Source: Buchnera aphidicola (Pterocallis alni) (GTDB lineage Bacteria > Pseudomonadota > Gammaproteobacteria > Enterobacterales > Enterobacteriaceae). Taken from it: a stretch of 64,000 nt of DNA. How positions within the stretch are numbered: the stretch's first letter is position 1; every line of letters starts with the position of its first letter. The DNA is taken from positions 124,001 through 188,000 of the forward strand of contig NZ_OZ060377.1 of assembly GCF_964059075.1 (NCBI RefSeq), given 5' to 3'. This document shows positions 40,058 to 50,589 of the stretch, one piece after another. A model generated the notes under the pieces. That model was not told the origin of the DNA. It saw only the letters and a program-made list of their open reading frames with translations, and did no database searches. The position numbers and the translations under genes are program-made.

Positions 40058-41485
40058 ATGATGAGAGATATTAATACTCAAGTATTGGTTATTGGATCTG
40101 GTCCCGCTGGATATTCTGCAGCGTTTAGAAGTTCTGATTTAGGTTTAAAAACTATATTAGTAGAAAAACATCATGATTTAGGGGGTGTATGTTTAAATGT
40201 CGGTTGTATACCTTCTAAATTATTGTTACATTTATCAAGAGTTATAAGAGAGGTGCAAGAAATTTCTAAACAAGGTGTATTTTTTTCACCTCCTATTATC
40301 AATTTAAATCAGATTAAAGAGCATAAAAATACAATTATTAAAAATTTATCTTCTGGTATTCGTAGCATGGCAAAAAGCAGGAAAGTAGATGTTTTGCATG
40401 GATTTGGTTCTTTTGTAAATGCTAATGTAGTACAAGTAGTTAATGAAAAAGAAGTTATTAATATACATTTTGAAAATGTTATAATTGCTACTGGTTCTAA
40501 ACCGATTCAGTTACCTAATATTAATATTGATAAAAAATATATATGGAATTCGAATCAAGCTTTATCATTAAATAGTCTTCCAAAAAGGTTATTAATTATT
40601 GGTTCTGGTATTATTGGGTTAGAAATGGCTACTTTTTACAGTTCTATAGGTTGTATTGTTGATGTGATTGATAGATGTAATCAAGTTTTACCTATATTAG
40701 ATAGAGATATTATACAAGTTTTTACAAATTCTGTAAAAAAATATTTTAATATTTTATTAGAAACAAAAATTGAAGATATTACTATTCAGGATAATAAAAT
40801 TTTAGTTACTGTAAATAATAATAATAATAATCAGAAAAGTATATTGTATGATGCTGTATTAGTTGCAGTTGGAAGAACACCTAATATACAGGAATTAAAA
40901 TTAGAATCAATAGGAGTAAAAATTGATGAACATGGTTTTATATCAGTTAATGATCAATTATGTACAAATATTCCTAATATTTATGCGATAGGAGATATCG
41001 TTGGCCCTCCTATGTTAGCACACAAGGGTATTCATCAAGGTCATATTGCTGCAGAAGTAATTGCAGGATACAAACATTATTTTGAACCGATAGCTATCCC
41101 ATCTGTTTCTTATACTGATCCTGAAATAGCTTGGGTTGGTATGAGTGAATCTGATGCTATTTCTAAGAATATAAATTATGAAGTTGCTTCTTTTCCATGG
41201 TTAGCATCTGGTCGAGCAGTTGTTTCTAATTGTTCGAATGGTGTAACAAAATTAATTATTAATAAAGATAGTAAAAAAATATTGGGGGGGGTAATAGTAG
41301 GTAGAAATGCAGGTGAATTATTATCAGAAATTACTCTTGCTATGGAGATGGGTTGTGATATTGAGGATATATCATTAACTATACATCCTCACCCTACTTT
41401 ATGTGAATCTATTGGATTATCTGCGCAAATTTTCGAAGGTAGTATAACTGATTTAATTAATTTAAAATCTAAATTATTAAATTAA
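40058..41485 (+). CDS. lpd: Dihydrolipoamide dehydrogenase (E3)
   Basis: Lpd is the flavoprotein that reoxidises the dihydrolipoyl groups of pyruvate (and, where present, 2-oxoglutarate) dehydrogenase, producing NADH. The 475-residue product (E. coli 474) has the FAD fold VIGSGPAGYSAAFRSSDLG, the redox-active disulfide GGVCLNVGCIPSKLLLH, the NAD fold IIGSGIIGLEMATFYSSIG, IGDIVGPPMLAHKG, and the C-terminal dimerisation domain with the catalytic His in HPHPTLCES. AAGG precedes the ATG. It follows aceF by 116 bases, so it may have its own promoter, as in E. coli. Confidence 0.98.
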   Translation: MMRDINTQVLVIGSGPAGYSAAFRSSDLGLKTILVEKHHDLGGVCLNVGCIPSKLLLHLSRVIREVQEISKQGVFFSPPIINLNQIKEHKNTIIKNLSSGIRSMAKSRKVDVLHGFGSFVNANVVQVVNEKEVINIHFENVIIATGSKPIQLPNINIDKKYIWNSNQALSLNSLPKRLLIIGSGIIGLEMATFYSSIGCIVDVIDRCNQVLPILDRDIIQVFTNSVKKYFNILLETKIEDITIQDNKILVTVNNNNNNQKSILYDAVLVAVGRTPNIQELKLESIGVKIDEHGFISVNDQLCTNIPNIYAIGDIVGPPMLAHKGIHQGHIAAEVIAGYKHYFEPIAIPSVSYTDPEIAWVGMSESDAISKNINYEVASFPWLASGRAVVSNCSNGVTKLIINKDSKKILGGVIVGRNAGELLSEITLAMEMGCDIEDISLTIHPHPTLCESIGLSAQIFEGSITDLINLKSKLLN

Positions 41486-41548
41486 ATGATAATAATAAAA
41501 TATTATTTATATAATACAAGATTTTAGATGAATATTATTATTAATATT

Positions 41549-41579
41549 ATATATTACTTTATTTTATAAAGTAATATAT
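41549..41579. terminator. Candidate bidirectional terminator between lpd and mtn
   Basis: A perfect 14-base-pair inverted repeat (ATATATTACTTTAT / ATAAAGTAATATAT) with a 3-base loop lies between the convergent lpd and mtn genes. The stem is almost wholly A/T, so its folding strength is low for its length. Its placement and perfection support a terminator role. Confidence 0.55.
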
Positions 41580-41597
41580 TAATATAAAATAATTATT

Positions 41598-42305
41598 TCA
41601 GTAAATTTTTTCATGATACGATATATTAATAAAATATTTAATTATTTTATATATTTTATATGATATTTTATTAATATGTTGTTTAAACATTTTTAATGAA
41701 TTATTATTACAAAGATCAGATATTATTTTAATAATTAAAATTGGTTTTTTTAATTGAAAACATACTTGTCCAATAGAAGCCGATTCCATATCTACAGATA
41801 ATGCATATGGAAAAGATTGTATAATATGTTTTTTATTTTTTACAAAAGAATCACCGCTAATGATTAGACCTTCGTGATATTTTATGTTATATTGATTAAA
41901 TATATTTTTTACATTGTTTCTTAAAATATAGTTTGTATGAAATGATTTTGGTAATTGTGGTATTTGACCAATCGCATAACCCCAATTTGTTAAATTAACA
42001 TCGTGGTATATAAGATCTGTTGCTAGGATAATATCTAGTATTTTTATGTTATTATTAACTGAACCAGCAGATCCTATATTAATGATAAATTTAACTTTAT
42101 ATTTGTTAATTAATATGTAACATGCAATACTACTAGATATTTTTCCAATCCCTGATTGTATTAAAAAAATTGTAGTATAATACAATTTATATATATGTAT
42201 GTTTATCCCAGTAATAGAATTTATATGATTTGTTTTATACATAGATAATTTTTTATTTAATATATTTACTTCTTCTGGTATTGCTATAATCATTCCTATT
42301 TTCAT
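41598..42305 (-). CDS. mtn: 5'-methylthioadenosine/S-adenosylhomocysteine nucleosidase
   Basis: Mtn (Pfs) hydrolyses methylthioadenosine and S-adenosylhomocysteine to adenine plus the thio-ribose product, relieving inhibition of methyltransferases. The 235-residue product (E. coli 232) shows MKIGMIIAIPEEV with the catalytic Glu near residue 12, IQSGIGKISSSIACYILI, INIGSAGSV, ATDLIYHDVNLTNWGYAIGQ, VDMESASIGQV with the substrate-binding Met-Glu, and IIKIISDLCNN with the catalytic Asp. It is last of a minus-strand run ilvI-ilvH-rsmH-ftsA-ftsZ-erpA-mtn and faces lpd. Confidence 0.95.
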   Translation of the reverse strand: MKIGMIIAIPEEVNILNKKLSMYKTNHINSITGINIHIYKLYYTTIFLIQSGIGKISSSIACYILINKYKVKFIINIGSAGSVNNNIKILDIILATDLIYHDVNLTNWGYAIGQIPQLPKSFHTNYILRNNVKNIFNQYNIKYHEGLIISGDSFVKNKKHIIQSFPYALSVDMESASIGQVCFQLKKPILIIKIISDLCNNNSLKMFKQHINKISYKIYKIIKYFINISYHEKIY

Positions 42306-42322
42306 GATATATTTTTTTTATT

Positions 42323-42664
42323 TTATATACTAAATGAAGAACCGCAACTACAAGTAGTATTTGCGTTTGGATTAGATACTATAAATTTTGATCCTAAGAA
42401 AGTTTCTTGATAATCAAGTATTCCTCCATTAATATATTGTAAACTAATAGAATCAACAACTATAATATGGTTTTTTTTTATAATAACATCATTTATATTA
42501 ATTTTTTTATCCATTTTAAATTTGTATTGGAACCCATTACACCCTCCTCCTATAATATAAATACGAAATTTTAAATTTTTATTTTTCCCTGTGTTTATTA
42601 ATTGATTAATTTTATCATTTGCTGATTTTGTAATTTTTATATTAAATTGATTGTGGTTGTTCAT
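42323..42664 (-). CDS. erpA: Iron-sulfur cluster insertion protein ErpA
   Basis: ErpA is an A-type carrier delivering Fe-S clusters to apoproteins; in E. coli it is essential and serves isoprenoid enzymes and respiratory complexes among others. The 113-residue product (E. coli 114) has the three conserved cysteines in GGGCNGFQY and [10 protein letters not shown]. It also has the central [23 protein letters not shown] segment and the [10 protein letters not shown] ending typical of ErpA rather than IscA. It lies between ftsZ and mtn on the same strand. Confidence 0.95.
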   Translation of the reverse strand: MNNHNQFNIKITKSANDKINQLINTGKNKNLKFRIYIIGGGCNGFQYKFKMDKKININDVIIKKNHIIVVDSISLQYINGGILDYQETFLGSKFIVSNPNANTTCSCGSSFSI

Positions 42665-42712
42665 ATTTTTATTATTTATTTAAAATTTTCGTATATTTCA
42701 TTATTGTAAAAA

Positions 42713-43858
42713 TTATTTTTTTCTTAAAAATGTTGGTATATCCATATAATTAGGTTGCATTTTTCTGATTTCTATAGGTTTTTTATTTATGATATTACTA
42801 TTTGTCTTTCTGATATATGAATTAAAATTTTGGTATCTATAATCTGAAATTTTTTCTTTATTAGTTGGATTGTTTTTTTGTAAATTAGAATTTTTTTTGT
42901 TATTTTCTGTACCAATTCCAGTAGCTACCACTGTGACTCTTAAATTGTCATTCATATCTGGATCTAATGAAGTTCCTATAACGACTGTTGCGTTATCAGA
43001 AGAAAAAGAACGTACGGTATTACCTACTGTCTCAAACTCATCTAATCTTAAATCTACTCCTGCGGTAATATTAACCAGTACACCTTTTGCTCCAGATAAA
43101 TCAATATCTTCTAATAGTGGACTAGATATAGCCATTTCTGTTGCTTCTTCTGATCTATTTTCTCCAGAAGATACCCCAGTACCCATCATAGCATATCCCA
43201 TTTCAGACATAACTGTTCTAACATCTGCAAAATCAACATTCATTAATCCTGGTTTAGTAATTAGTTCAGCTATACCTTGTACCGCACCTCTTAATACGTT
43301 ATTTGCTGCACTAAATGCGTCTAATAAAGATATACCTCTATTAAGTACTTTTAATAATTTGTCATTAGGAATAATAATTAATGAATCTACATATTTTGAT
43401 AATTCTAATATTCCTTGTTCTGCAAAAATCATTCTTTTTTTACCTTCAAAAATAAAAGGTTTAGTAATCACAGCAACAGTTAAAATTCCAATTTCTTTAG
43501 CTATCGATGCTACCACTGGAGCTGCTCCTGTCCCCGTACCTCCTCCCATACCTGCTGCTATGAATACCATATCTGAACCTTCTAATGCTGCATGAATTGC
43601 TTCTCTATCTTCTTCTGCTGCATGTTTACCAATATCTGGATTAGATCCTGCTCCTAAACCTTTGGTAATATTATTACCAATTTGTATTGTTTGTTCGACT
43701 TCAATTTTTTTTAATGCTTGTGCATCTGTGTTAATTGCGAAAAATTCTACACCTTCAATTTTTTCTTTAACCATGTGTTCAACAGCATTACCTCCACCTC
43801 CTCCAATTCCTAATACTTTAATTACTGCATCGTTACTTAATTCTATTGATTCGAACAT
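42713..43858 (-). CDS. ftsZ: Cell division GTPase FtsZ
   Basis: FtsZ is the tubulin-like GTPase that polymerises into the division ring. The 381-residue product (E. coli 383) shows [16 protein letters not shown], the tubulin signature [13 protein letters not shown] near residue 104, the nucleotide-binding NTDAQAL, and the T7 synergy loop [15 protein letters not shown] that supplies catalytic acids. The conserved C-terminal peptide [11 protein letters not shown] contacts FtsA and ZipA. A low-complexity linker precedes that peptide. It follows ftsA by 13 bases. Division machinery is kept although the peptidoglycan genes normally upstream in this cluster are absent. Confidence 0.98.
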   Translation of the reverse strand: MFESIELSNDAVIKVLGIGGGGGNAVEHMVKEKIEGVEFFAINTDAQALKKIEVEQTIQIGNNITKGLGAGSNPDIGKHAAEEDREAIHAALEGSDMVFIAAGMGGGTGTGAAPVVASIAKEIGILTVAVITKPFIFEGKKRMIFAEQGILELSKYVDSLIIIPNDKLLKVLNRGISLLDAFSAANNVLRGAVQGIAELITKPGLMNVDFADVRTVMSEMGYAMMGTGVSSGENRSEEATEMAISSPLLEDIDLSGAKGVLVNITAGVDLRLDEFETVGNTVRSFSSDNATVVIGTSLDPDMNDNLRVTVVATGIGTENNKKNSNLQKNNPTNKEKISDYRYQNFNSYIRKTNSNIINKKPIEIRKMQPNYMDIPTFLRKK

Positions 43859-43871
43859 AATATTTCCTATA

Positions 43872-45131
43872 TTAATATTTTTTATTTTTTATAAAAAAAT
43901 TTTTAAAAATATTGAACCATTTTTGAAATTTATTTTTTTTATTAATATTTTTTTTTTTATTATTAAATTGTTTACCATATTTTAATAACCCTATTACTGT
44001 AGCATAACTTGGGTTAATGATATGTTTATTATATGTGTTAATATTAATTGGTTTGCCTATACGGATGGGTAAATTGAACACTTTTTTAGAAAAATAATAC
44101 AATGATTTAGTTTGTACACTACCACCAGTAAATACTAAACCAGATTTTATAAAATATGGTTTTCCTGAGCAGTATAATTTTTCTTGTGTATCAATGATAA
44201 TATTATTAATTATGTTTAATAATTCCAGGTATCGTGATTCTATAACTTGCATGAGAAGATGTGTTTGAATAGTTTTTGTTTTAATACCATAAATACTGGA
44301 TATTTCAATTAGTTCTTCTGCAGTTAAAGAAGATAGTTTTTTAAATCCATATTGTATTTTTATTTTTTCTGCTTTTTGAAAAGAAATATTAAATATATAT
44401 GCTATATCATGAGTTATAATATTTCCTGCATATGGAATAACTTGACTATGTTGAATATCGCCATTAATATATATTACAATTTCTATACTACCTCCACCAA
44501 TATCAATCATACATACACCTGATTTTTTTTCTTCAAGTGTTAATACAGCTTCACTAGAAGCTAAACCAGAAAATATTTTTTTTTTTATTTTTAATTTACA
44601 TAATTTAAGTGCTTTAGAAATATTTTTTTGTATGTTTTTTTTATAGGTGATCAAATGTACTTGTGCTTCCATTCTTACTCCAGATAATCCAATTGGGTTT
44701 TTTATACCAATATCTTTATCTATAGAGTATTCTTTGGGAATAGTATGCAGTATTTTATAATCACTATTTAGTTTAATGCATTGTGCGATATATATAGCAT
44801 TTTTTATATCTTGTTTCGTCACTTCTTGTTTTTTTATAGGAATAAGTCCAATTTCGTTTTTACATTTTATATATTTATTAGAAATAGATAAATATATAGA
44901 AGAAATTTTATATTTTGATATTATTTCTGCTTCGTATATAGTTTTTTTTATACAGGAAACAATGTTTTGTAAGTTATTAATATGACCAATATCTATTCCT
45001 TTAGATAGGCATTGACCTATTCCAACAATATTAATAGTTCCATCTATGAGTATTTCTCCAACTAATGTAACTATTTTTGTTGTTCCTATTTCTAACCCGA
45101 CAATCCATTGTTTACTTTTTTCTTTGATCAT
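43872..45131 (-). CDS. ftsA: Cell division protein FtsA
   Basis: FtsA is an actin-like ATPase tethering FtsZ to the inner membrane. The 419-residue product (E. coli 420) shows the phosphate-1 motif [16 protein letters not shown] at the N-terminus, the SHIGH-like 1C domain with [12 protein letters not shown], the phosphate-2 motif [14 protein letters not shown], the adenosine motif [12 protein letters not shown], and a lysine/phenylalanine-rich C-terminal amphipathic helix ([13 protein letters not shown]) for membrane binding. ftsZ follows at 13 bases. rsmH lies upstream after 138 bases, where E. coli has ftsL through ftsQ. Confidence 0.96.
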   Translation of the reverse strand: MIKEKSKQWIVGLEIGTTKIVTLVGEILIDGTINIVGIGQCLSKGIDIGHINNLQNIVSCIKKTIYEAEIISKYKISSIYLSISNKYIKCKNEIGLIPIKKQEVTKQDIKNAIYIAQCIKLNSDYKILHTIPKEYSIDKDIGIKNPIGLSGVRMEAQVHLITYKKNIQKNISKALKLCKLKIKKKIFSGLASSEAVLTLEEKKSGVCMIDIGGGSIEIVIYINGDIQHSQVIPYAGNIITHDIAYIFNISFQKAEKIKIQYGFKKLSSLTAEELIEISSIYGIKTKTIQTHLLMQVIESRYLELLNIINNIIIDTQEKLYCSGKPYFIKSGLVFTGGSVQTKSLYYFSKKVFNLPIRIGKPININTYNKHIINPSYATVIGLLKYGKQFNNKKKNINKKNKFQKWFNIFKNFFIKNKKY

Positions 45132-45269
45132 TATTTTGTAACCTATGCTTATTATATAGCATTGAACAAAAATTGTATGAAGGATAATGTATATACATTC
45201 ATATTTTTAAAATAAATTAATAATTTGATCATTTCATTTTATATATTATTTACTATTATTTAATTATTT
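45132..45269. other. Deletion scar where the ftsL-ftsI-mur-ddlB-ftsQ block normally lies
   Basis: These 138 bases separate rsmH from ftsA. In E. coli and in several sequenced Buchnera, ftsL, ftsI, murE, murF, mraY, murD, ftsW, murG, murC and ddlB (plus ftsQ in E. coli) occupy this position. I find no coding remnant. Confidence 0.7.
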
Positions 45270-46205
45270 TTATTTTTGAAATTCTGCAGTTCTGAGGATT
45301 GCGCTTCTGGATTTAGGATTTTTTTGAATTTCTTGATATTGGGGTTTAATTTTATTAAAAATTTTTAATTTTTTTTTATACATTTTGTGTATTTTTTTTT
45401 CTGATATTGGTATTCCTGTTGGAATAATAGGTTTTTTACTGTATTGATTCATAAAATTTTTTATTATTCTATCTTCAAGAGAGTGAAAGCTAATTATTGA
45501 TATTCTACTTTTATTATTTAAAATTTTAAGTATTTTTTTTAAAAACATTGTAATTGCATGTAATTCTTGGTTAATAAATATTCTAATAGCTTGGAAACTT
45601 TTAGTTGCTGGATTTTTAGATTGTTTTTTTTGTGTTGTATTTTTGTAAATAATTTGTGCTAATTCTTGAGTTGTAGTAATTGGTTTAATAGATTTTTGTT
45701 TTGTTATAGATAATGCAATTTTTTTTGCAAATTTTTCTTCTCCAAAGTATTTTAATACATTATAAATAGTTTTTGTATTTGATTTTTTAATCCATTCAGT
45801 AGCTGATATACCTTTTTGTGGATTCATACGCATATCTAATGGTCCATTGACATTAAAAGAAAAACCTCTATGTTTAGACATTAATTGCATTGTTGAAACA
45901 CCTAAATCAACAATTATACCATCTATTTTTTTTTTTATATTATATGTTTTACATATAGTATCAATGTTTGAAAAATTTTCATGTATTATTGTGAATCTAC
46001 AATCTACTATTTTTTTTGCTATTTTTACAGAACATGGGTCTTGATCTATAGCATATAATTTTCCTTTTTTTCCTAATTTGTCTAAAATTTTATGTGAATG
46101 CCCTCCATATCCAAATGTGCAGTCTATATATATGCCATTTTTTTTAATGTTTAATGATTGTATGGATTCTTCTAATAGAATTGTTTGATGAAGTTGATTA
46201 TGCAT
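45270..46205 (-). CDS. rsmH: 16S rRNA (cytosine(1402)-N4)-methyltransferase
   Basis: RsmH (MraW) methylates C1402 in the ribosomal P site. The 311-residue product (E. coli 313) shows HQTILLEESIQSL near the start, the SAM motif YIDCTFGYGGHSHKIL, DQDPCSVKIA, VDLGVSTMQLMSKHRGFSF, GPLDMRMNPQKGISATEW, and FHSLEDRIIKNFM near the C-terminus. All are signatures of the MraW family. It is the only remnant of the upstream half of the dcw (division and cell wall) cluster: mraZ upstream and ftsL onward downstream are gone, leaving rsmH next to ilvH and ftsA. Confidence 0.97.
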   Translation of the reverse strand: MHNQLHQTILLEESIQSLNIKKNGIYIDCTFGYGGHSHKILDKLGKKGKLYAIDQDPCSVKIAKKIVDCRFTIIHENFSNIDTICKTYNIKKKIDGIIVDLGVSTMQLMSKHRGFSFNVNGPLDMRMNPQKGISATEWIKKSNTKTIYNVLKYFGEEKFAKKIALSITKQKSIKPITTTQELAQIIYKNTTQKKQSKNPATKSFQAIRIFINQELHAITMFLKKILKILNNKSRISIISFHSLEDRIIKNFMNQYSKKPIIPTGIPISEKKIHKMYKKKLKIFNKIKPQYQEIQKNPKSRSAILRTAEFQK

Positions 46206-46254
46206 ATTGTATTTATATCTTAAATAATATTGAAAGGAAAGTATTTTTTTTGTA

Positions 46255-46734
46255 TTATATATTTTTATTCATAGCGATTACTCCTGATCTAATGATTTGC
46301 CTAATATCAGAAAATTTTTTAATAATATGTAAAAAATGATTTATTTTATTGCTAGAACCATGTATTTGGATAATATATACGCTAGATGTCATATGAACAA
46401 TGCTACTTTTAAATGTTTTTAATATGAATTGCAATTGATTGATCTCATATCCTGTACTATTAATTTTAATTAATGCAATCTCACATTCTATATATTTTGT
46501 TTTTTTTATTTTTTGTATTTTAATTACGTTAATTAATTTATGTAATTGTTTTTCAATTTGTTCAATAATTTTTTTATCTCCTGTAGTTTTGATAATTACA
46601 CTGGAAAGAGTAATATCTTCTGTAGGAGAAACAGAAATACTTTCTATGTTATATCCTCTTTGTGAAAATAACCCTACTACTCTTGATAAAGCTCCAGGTT
46701 CGTTCTCTAATAATATTAGTAACATACTTTTCAT
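46255..46734 (-). CDS. ilvH: Acetolactate synthase III small (regulatory) subunit
   Basis: IlvH is the regulatory subunit of acetohydroxyacid synthase III and mediates valine feedback inhibition. The 159-residue product (E. coli 163) has the N-terminal ACT domain with LLENEPGALSRVVGLFSQRG, YNIESISVSPTEDITLSS, and the C-terminal dimerisation domain. The residues known from E. coli mutants to be needed for valine sensing (the Gly and Asn around NEPGALSR) are present, so feedback control may be retained. It follows ilvI by 11 bases on the same strand. cra (fruR), next in E. coli, is absent. Confidence 0.96.
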   Translation of the reverse strand: MKSMLLILLENEPGALSRVVGLFSQRGYNIESISVSPTEDITLSSVIIKTTGDKKIIEQIEKQLHKLINVIKIQKIKKTKYIECEIALIKINSTGYEINQLQFILKTFKSSIVHMTSSVYIIQIHGSSNKINHFLHIIKKFSDIRQIIRSGVIAMNKNI

Positions 46735-46745
46735 AAATTTTCCTT

Positions 46746-48458
46746 TTATTTTCTTAATATCATTTCGTTCATTGCTCCACCTTTTATTTGCATAGGATAT
46801 ACGTGTTCAGTATGATCAACTTTAATGTCAATAAATACTAGATACCCTAGTAATGTTTTTTGTAATGCTATTTTTAATTTTTTTTTTAATTCATTACTAT
46901 GTACAATAGAAATACCGATATGTCCGTATGATTCCGCAAGTTTTTTAAAATTTGGTAAAGATTTCATATATGAATGAGAATGTCTTCCATAATATATTAT
47001 ATCTTGCCATTGTTTGACCATTCCTAATGCGCTATTGTTTAAGTTAATAATCAAAATAGGTAATTTATATTGTAATGCTGTAGATAATTCTTGTATGTTC
47101 ATTTGAATACTTCCATCACCGGTAATACAAATAACTGTTTTATTAGGAAATGCTAATTTTACTCCTAACGCTGCAGGTAAACCAAAACCCATTGTACCTA
47201 AACCTCCAGAGTTTATCCATCTTCTTGGTTTTGGAAAAGAATAGTATAAAGCGGTAAACATTTGATGTTGTCCAACGTCTGATGTGATATATGATTCACC
47301 TTTTGTTAAATCCCATAATGTTTTTATTACATGTTGTGGTTTAATTTTTTTACTATATGCATTGTATCGTAAACTATATTTCTTTTTCCATGTATTAATG
47401 TTGGTCCACCATTCTTGAAATCTATTTTTATTATGAATGATTTTTTTTTTATTGATTCTTTGTAAAATATTTTTTAAAATTATTTTAGCATCCCCTACTA
47501 CTGGAATATCTGATATTACAGTTTTTGAAATGGATGTAGGATCAATATCTATGTGTATAATCTGTGCATTAGGACAATATTTTTCTAAGTTATTAGTAGT
47601 ACGATCGTCAAATCGCACTCCAATAGCTAAAATAATATCTGCATTATGAATTGCTGTATTTGATTCGTATGTACCATGCATACCTAACATGCCAAGATTA
47701 TTATGATGATTTCCTGGAAATGCACCCAAAGCCATTAAAGAAGTAGAGACTGGTATATTTAGTATTTCTGATAATTTTATTAATTCTTTCGTTCCATTAG
47801 AAGAAATTATACCTCCACCTGTATAAATAATTGGTTTTTGAGATTCTAATAATTTATTTAGTATTTTTTTAATTTGTCCATGATGAGTTTTTTGTATTGG
47901 GTGATATGATCTAATGTAAATATTTTTAGGATAGATATATTTTTTTTTGTTTTTATTTTGTAGTAGATTTTTTGGTATATCGATTACTACAGGACCTGGT
48001 CTTCCAGTTGATGCAATTAAAAATGATTTTTTAATAATTATTGGAATATCTTCTACTTGTTTGATTAGAAAACTATGTTTTACAATAGGTCTAGATATAC
48101 CTAACATATCACATTCTTGAAATGCATCATATCCAATTAAAGAAGAGTCTACTTGACCAGAAATAACAATCATAGGAATAGAATCCATATACGCTGTTGC
48201 TATTCCAGTAATAGCATTTGTTGCTCCTGGACCGGAAGTAACTAATACAACACCAGTTTTACCAGTAGCTCTAGAATATCCATCCGCCATATGTGTAGCA
48301 GCTTGTTCATGTCTAACTAATATGTGTGTTATTTTTGGATTTTTTTTTAAAGCATCATAAATATCTAATATTGCTCCTCCTGGATAACCAAATATATATT
48401 TTACCTCTTCGTGAATTAAAGTACGAATGATCATTTCTGATCCTGATAATAATTCCAT
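46746..48458 (-). CDS. ilvI: Acetolactate synthase III large (catalytic) subunit
   Basis: IlvI condenses two pyruvate (or pyruvate and 2-oxobutyrate) with thiamine diphosphate, the first common step to valine, leucine and isoleucine. The 570-residue product (E. coli 574) shows the catalytic Glu in [57 protein letters not shown], and the ThDP-Mg motif [17 protein letters not shown] ending in [12 protein letters not shown]. It starts the minus-strand run ilvI-ilvH-rsmH-ftsAZ. Branched-chain amino acid synthesis is a core service to the aphid. No leader attenuator is recognisable in the upstream gap. Confidence 0.98.
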   Translation of the reverse strand: MELLSGSEMIIRTLIHEEVKYIFGYPGGAILDIYDALKKNPKITHILVRHEQAATHMADGYSRATGKTGVVLVTSGPGATNAITGIATAYMDSIPMIVISGQVDSSLIGYDAFQECDMLGISRPIVKHSFLIKQVEDIPIIIKKSFLIASTGRPGPVVIDIPKNLLQNKNKKKYIYPKNIYIRSYHPIQKTHHGQIKKILNKLLESQKPIIYTGGGIISSNGTKELIKLSEILNIPVSTSLMALGAFPGNHHNNLGMLGMHGTYESNTAIHNADIILAIGVRFDDRTTNNLEKYCPNAQIIHIDIDPTSISKTVISDIPVVGDAKIILKNILQRINKKKIIHNKNRFQEWWTNINTWKKKYSLRYNAYSKKIKPQHVIKTLWDLTKGESYITSDVGQHQMFTALYYSFPKPRRWINSGGLGTMGFGLPAALGVKLAFPNKTVICITGDGSIQMNIQELSTALQYKLPILIINLNNSALGMVKQWQDIIYYGRHSHSYMKSLPNFKKLAESYGHIGISIVHSNELKKKLKIALQKTLLGYLVFIDIKVDHTEHVYPMQIKGGAMNEMILRK

Positions 48459-48728
48459 TTTTGTTCCTTATATTGTATAATATAAATAATAAATACATTG
48501 TAATATATAGTAAAATTATATTATGGATGTTATATATCAAAATATTATTTCTATTTTGAAGAAAAATGATAATATATTGATAAATATTACTTCATGTAAT
48601 ATTGAAATAACTTAATTAAATAAAAAAATATTTTAATATAATATGTTACTTTATTTTTGTTGTAATATTTTTATATGATATTGTTTCAGATCCGGTATAT
48701 CTTGGATCTGAATGCTTGATAAAATAAA
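48459..48728. other. Intergenic gap between dapD end and ilvI start
   Basis: These 270 bases hold no gene I can support. Two hairpins are visible: AATATTAC-TTCAT-GTAATATT at 48583-48603, and a more GC-containing one, TTCAGATCC / GGATCTGAA, at 48685-48712 with a 10-base loop, 17 bases beyond the dapD stop. The second may end dapD transcription but has no U run. The ilvI promoter must lie here. Confidence 0.5.
48685..48712 (-). terminator. Possible dapD transcription-end hairpin
   Basis: A perfect 9-base-pair inverted repeat, TTCAGATCC / GGATCTGAA, stands out for GC content in its AT-rich surroundings, just downstream of the dapD stop on the minus strand. It lacks a following U tract, so it may instead be a stability or processing hairpin. 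Confidence 0.4.
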
Positions 48729-49553
48729 TTAGGTTATATTTCTTAATAATTGATTTATTTCTATTTTTTTTAATGTTTTATGATCCACAGTTTTGACTAT
48801 AATTGCACAATATAAGTTGTATTTTTTATCTGTTGATGGTAGTGTTCCAGGAACTACTACAGACCCTGCTGGTATTTTCCCATAAGTGATTTCTTTTGTT
48901 ATTCTATTATATATTTTAGTACTTTGTCCAATATATACCCCCATAGAAATCACCGATCCTTCTTCTACTATTACTCCTTCTACAATTTCTGATCTAGCTC
49001 CAATAAAACAATTATCTTCAATAATAGTTGGGTTTTGTTGTATTGGTTCTAATACACCACCTATGCCTACTCCACCTGATAAATGTACATTTTTACCAAT
49101 ATAAGCACAAGATCCAACAGTAGACCAAGTATCAATCATAGTACCTTGATTTACATATGCTCCAATATTTATAAAGCAAGGCATTAAGATAGTATTATTA
49201 CCTATAAATGATCCTTTTCTAATTGATGCGGGAGGTACTATTCTAATATTTTTTTTTTTTAATTCTTCTTGTGTGATATTTTCATATTTTAATGGTATTT
49301 TATCATAATAAATATTGTTTGATGTATTGATTAATTGATTTTTTTGTATTTTAAAGTATAGTAATATTGCTTTTTTTATCCATTGATGTGTAATCCATAT
49401 ACCATTTCTTTTTTCTGATATTTTTAATACTCCTTGGTCTATTAAATTAATTGTGTTATTAATAGCATGAAAACTATTAATATCTATGTTGTTATAATTT
49501 ACTGTTTCTATTTTTTTAAATGTTTGATTAATAATATTTTTTATATTTTCCAT
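48729..49553 (-). CDS. dapD: Tetrahydrodipicolinate N-succinyltransferase
   Basis: DapD adds succinyl-CoA to tetrahydrodipicolinate on the path to meso-diaminopimelate and lysine. The 274 residues equal the E. coli length. It has the N-terminal helical domain ([10 protein letters not shown] onward), then a left-handed beta-helix with hexapeptide repeats: [56 protein letters not shown], and the C-terminal [13 protein letters not shown]. If peptidoglycan synthesis is lost, as the missing mur genes suggest, this gene would be kept for lysine alone. map lies upstream on the same strand; glnD, between them in E. coli, is absent. Confidence 0.97.
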   Translation of the reverse strand: MENIKNIINQTFKKIETVNYNNIDINSFHAINNTINLIDQGVLKISEKRNGIWITHQWIKKAILLYFKIQKNQLINTSNNIYYDKIPLKYENITQEELKKKNIRIVPPASIRKGSFIGNNTILMPCFINIGAYVNQGTMIDTWSTVGSCAYIGKNVHLSGGVGIGGVLEPIQQNPTIIEDNCFIGARSEIVEGVIVEEGSVISMGVYIGQSTKIYNRITKEITYGKIPAGSVVVPGTLPSTDKKYNLYCAIIVKTVDHKTLKKIEINQLLRNIT

Positions 49554-49620
49554 AAATAATCAACTTTTATAATAAATTTTTTATTGAACATAATATCAAT
49601 TATGTTATATTGTATACATT

Positions 49621-50418
49621 TTAATTATTGACATATATGTTTTGAATTTTTTCTTCTGTTCTTTTTGTTAGTATTTCACATCCTTTTTTATTTACTAAAA
49701 TAGTATGTTCATATTGAGCAGATAAATTATAATCTTGTGTTCTGACTGACCATCCGTCTTCCATAGATATTACATTTTTAGTACCAGCATTAATAATTGG
49801 TTCAATAGTAAAAATCATTCCTTCTTGTAATATTATTTTTTTATTATTGTTATAGTGTAATATATATGGTATTTCATGCATGTTTTTACCAATACCATGC
49901 CCGCAATATTCTTCTACGATAGAAAATGGTGTTTTATTAATATATTTTTGTATTGTTCTTCCAATTTTATTTAACAACATTCCTGGTTTTATAATTGGAA
50001 AGGTAATATATAAACTTTTTTTTGCTACTTTGCATAATTTTTTAGCTAATGTACTAGGTTGTCCAACTATAAACATTTTAGAAGTATCAGCATAATATTT
50101 ATCTTTTACTATGGTAATATCAATATTTACAATATCTCCATTTTGTAATTTTTTTTTTTTATTGGGTATACCATGACAAATTATTTCATTAACAGAAATA
50201 CATGTAGATTTTGGAAATCCATGGTATCCTAGACATGCTGGTAGTGCATTATGTTTATTTATAATATATTCATGACATATATCATTTAATTCTTGTGTTG
50301 TTATATTTGGTACAACATATGGTTTAATCATTTCTAATACTGATTTTGCTATATACGAAGCAATTTTCATTTTTTTAATATCATATTTGGTATTAATATA
50401 AATATTCATATTTTTCAT
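49621..50418 (-). CDS. map: Methionine aminopeptidase, type I
   Basis: Map removes the initiator methionine from nascent proteins. The 265-residue product (E. coli 264) shows ACLGYHGFPKSTCISVNE, then the five metal ligands: Asp in DIVNIDITIVKD, Asp in YYADTSKMF, His in EYCGHGIGKNMHE, Glu in TIEPIINAG and Glu in SAQYEHTILV. A Met three residues in (start at 50409) would align more exactly with the E. coli N-terminus, so the first three residues are uncertain. It diverges from rpsB across 171 bases, the conserved map/rpsB arrangement. Confidence 0.97.
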   Translation of the reverse strand: MKNMNIYINTKYDIKKMKIASYIAKSVLEMIKPYVVPNITTQELNDICHEYIINKHNALPACLGYHGFPKSTCISVNEIICHGIPNKKKKLQNGDIVNIDITIVKDKYYADTSKMFIVGQPSTLAKKLCKVAKKSLYITFPIIKPGMLLNKIGRTIQKYINKTPFSIVEEYCGHGIGKNMHEIPYILHYNNNKKIILQEGMIFTIEPIINAGTKNVISMEDGWSVRTQDYNLSAQYEHTILVNKKGCEILTKRTEEKIQNIYVNN

Positions 50419-50574
50419 ATTTTATACATCATCAAGGACATGTTATTAAGAAATTAATAATTTTAATTATAGTGTTGATAATAATATATCATTTATATAA
50501 AATATAATTGATGAATTTTAATTTTTATAATATGAATATGGTATTAAATAAATATGATTTTATTTTATTAAAAC

Positions 50575-50581
50575 AAAGGGG
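50575..50581 (+). promoter_or_regulatory. Shine-Dalgarno site for the TTG start of rpsB
   Basis: AAAGGGG lies 8 bases upstream of a TTG. The N-terminus from there ([20 protein letters not shown]) aligns in length with mature E. coli S2 (ATVSMRDMLKAG), confirming the start. Confidence 0.75.
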
Positions 50582-50589
50582 TAATAATT

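Noticed and set aside
42870-43595. 241-codon plus-strand frame
   Set aside because: Lies wholly antisense to ftsZ, which has all tubulin-family motifs; composition mirrors the complement of ftsZ codons.
43662-43985. 107-codon plus-strand frame over the ftsZ/ftsA junction
   Set aside because: Antisense to the conserved FtsZ N-terminus and FtsA C-terminus; no independent signal.
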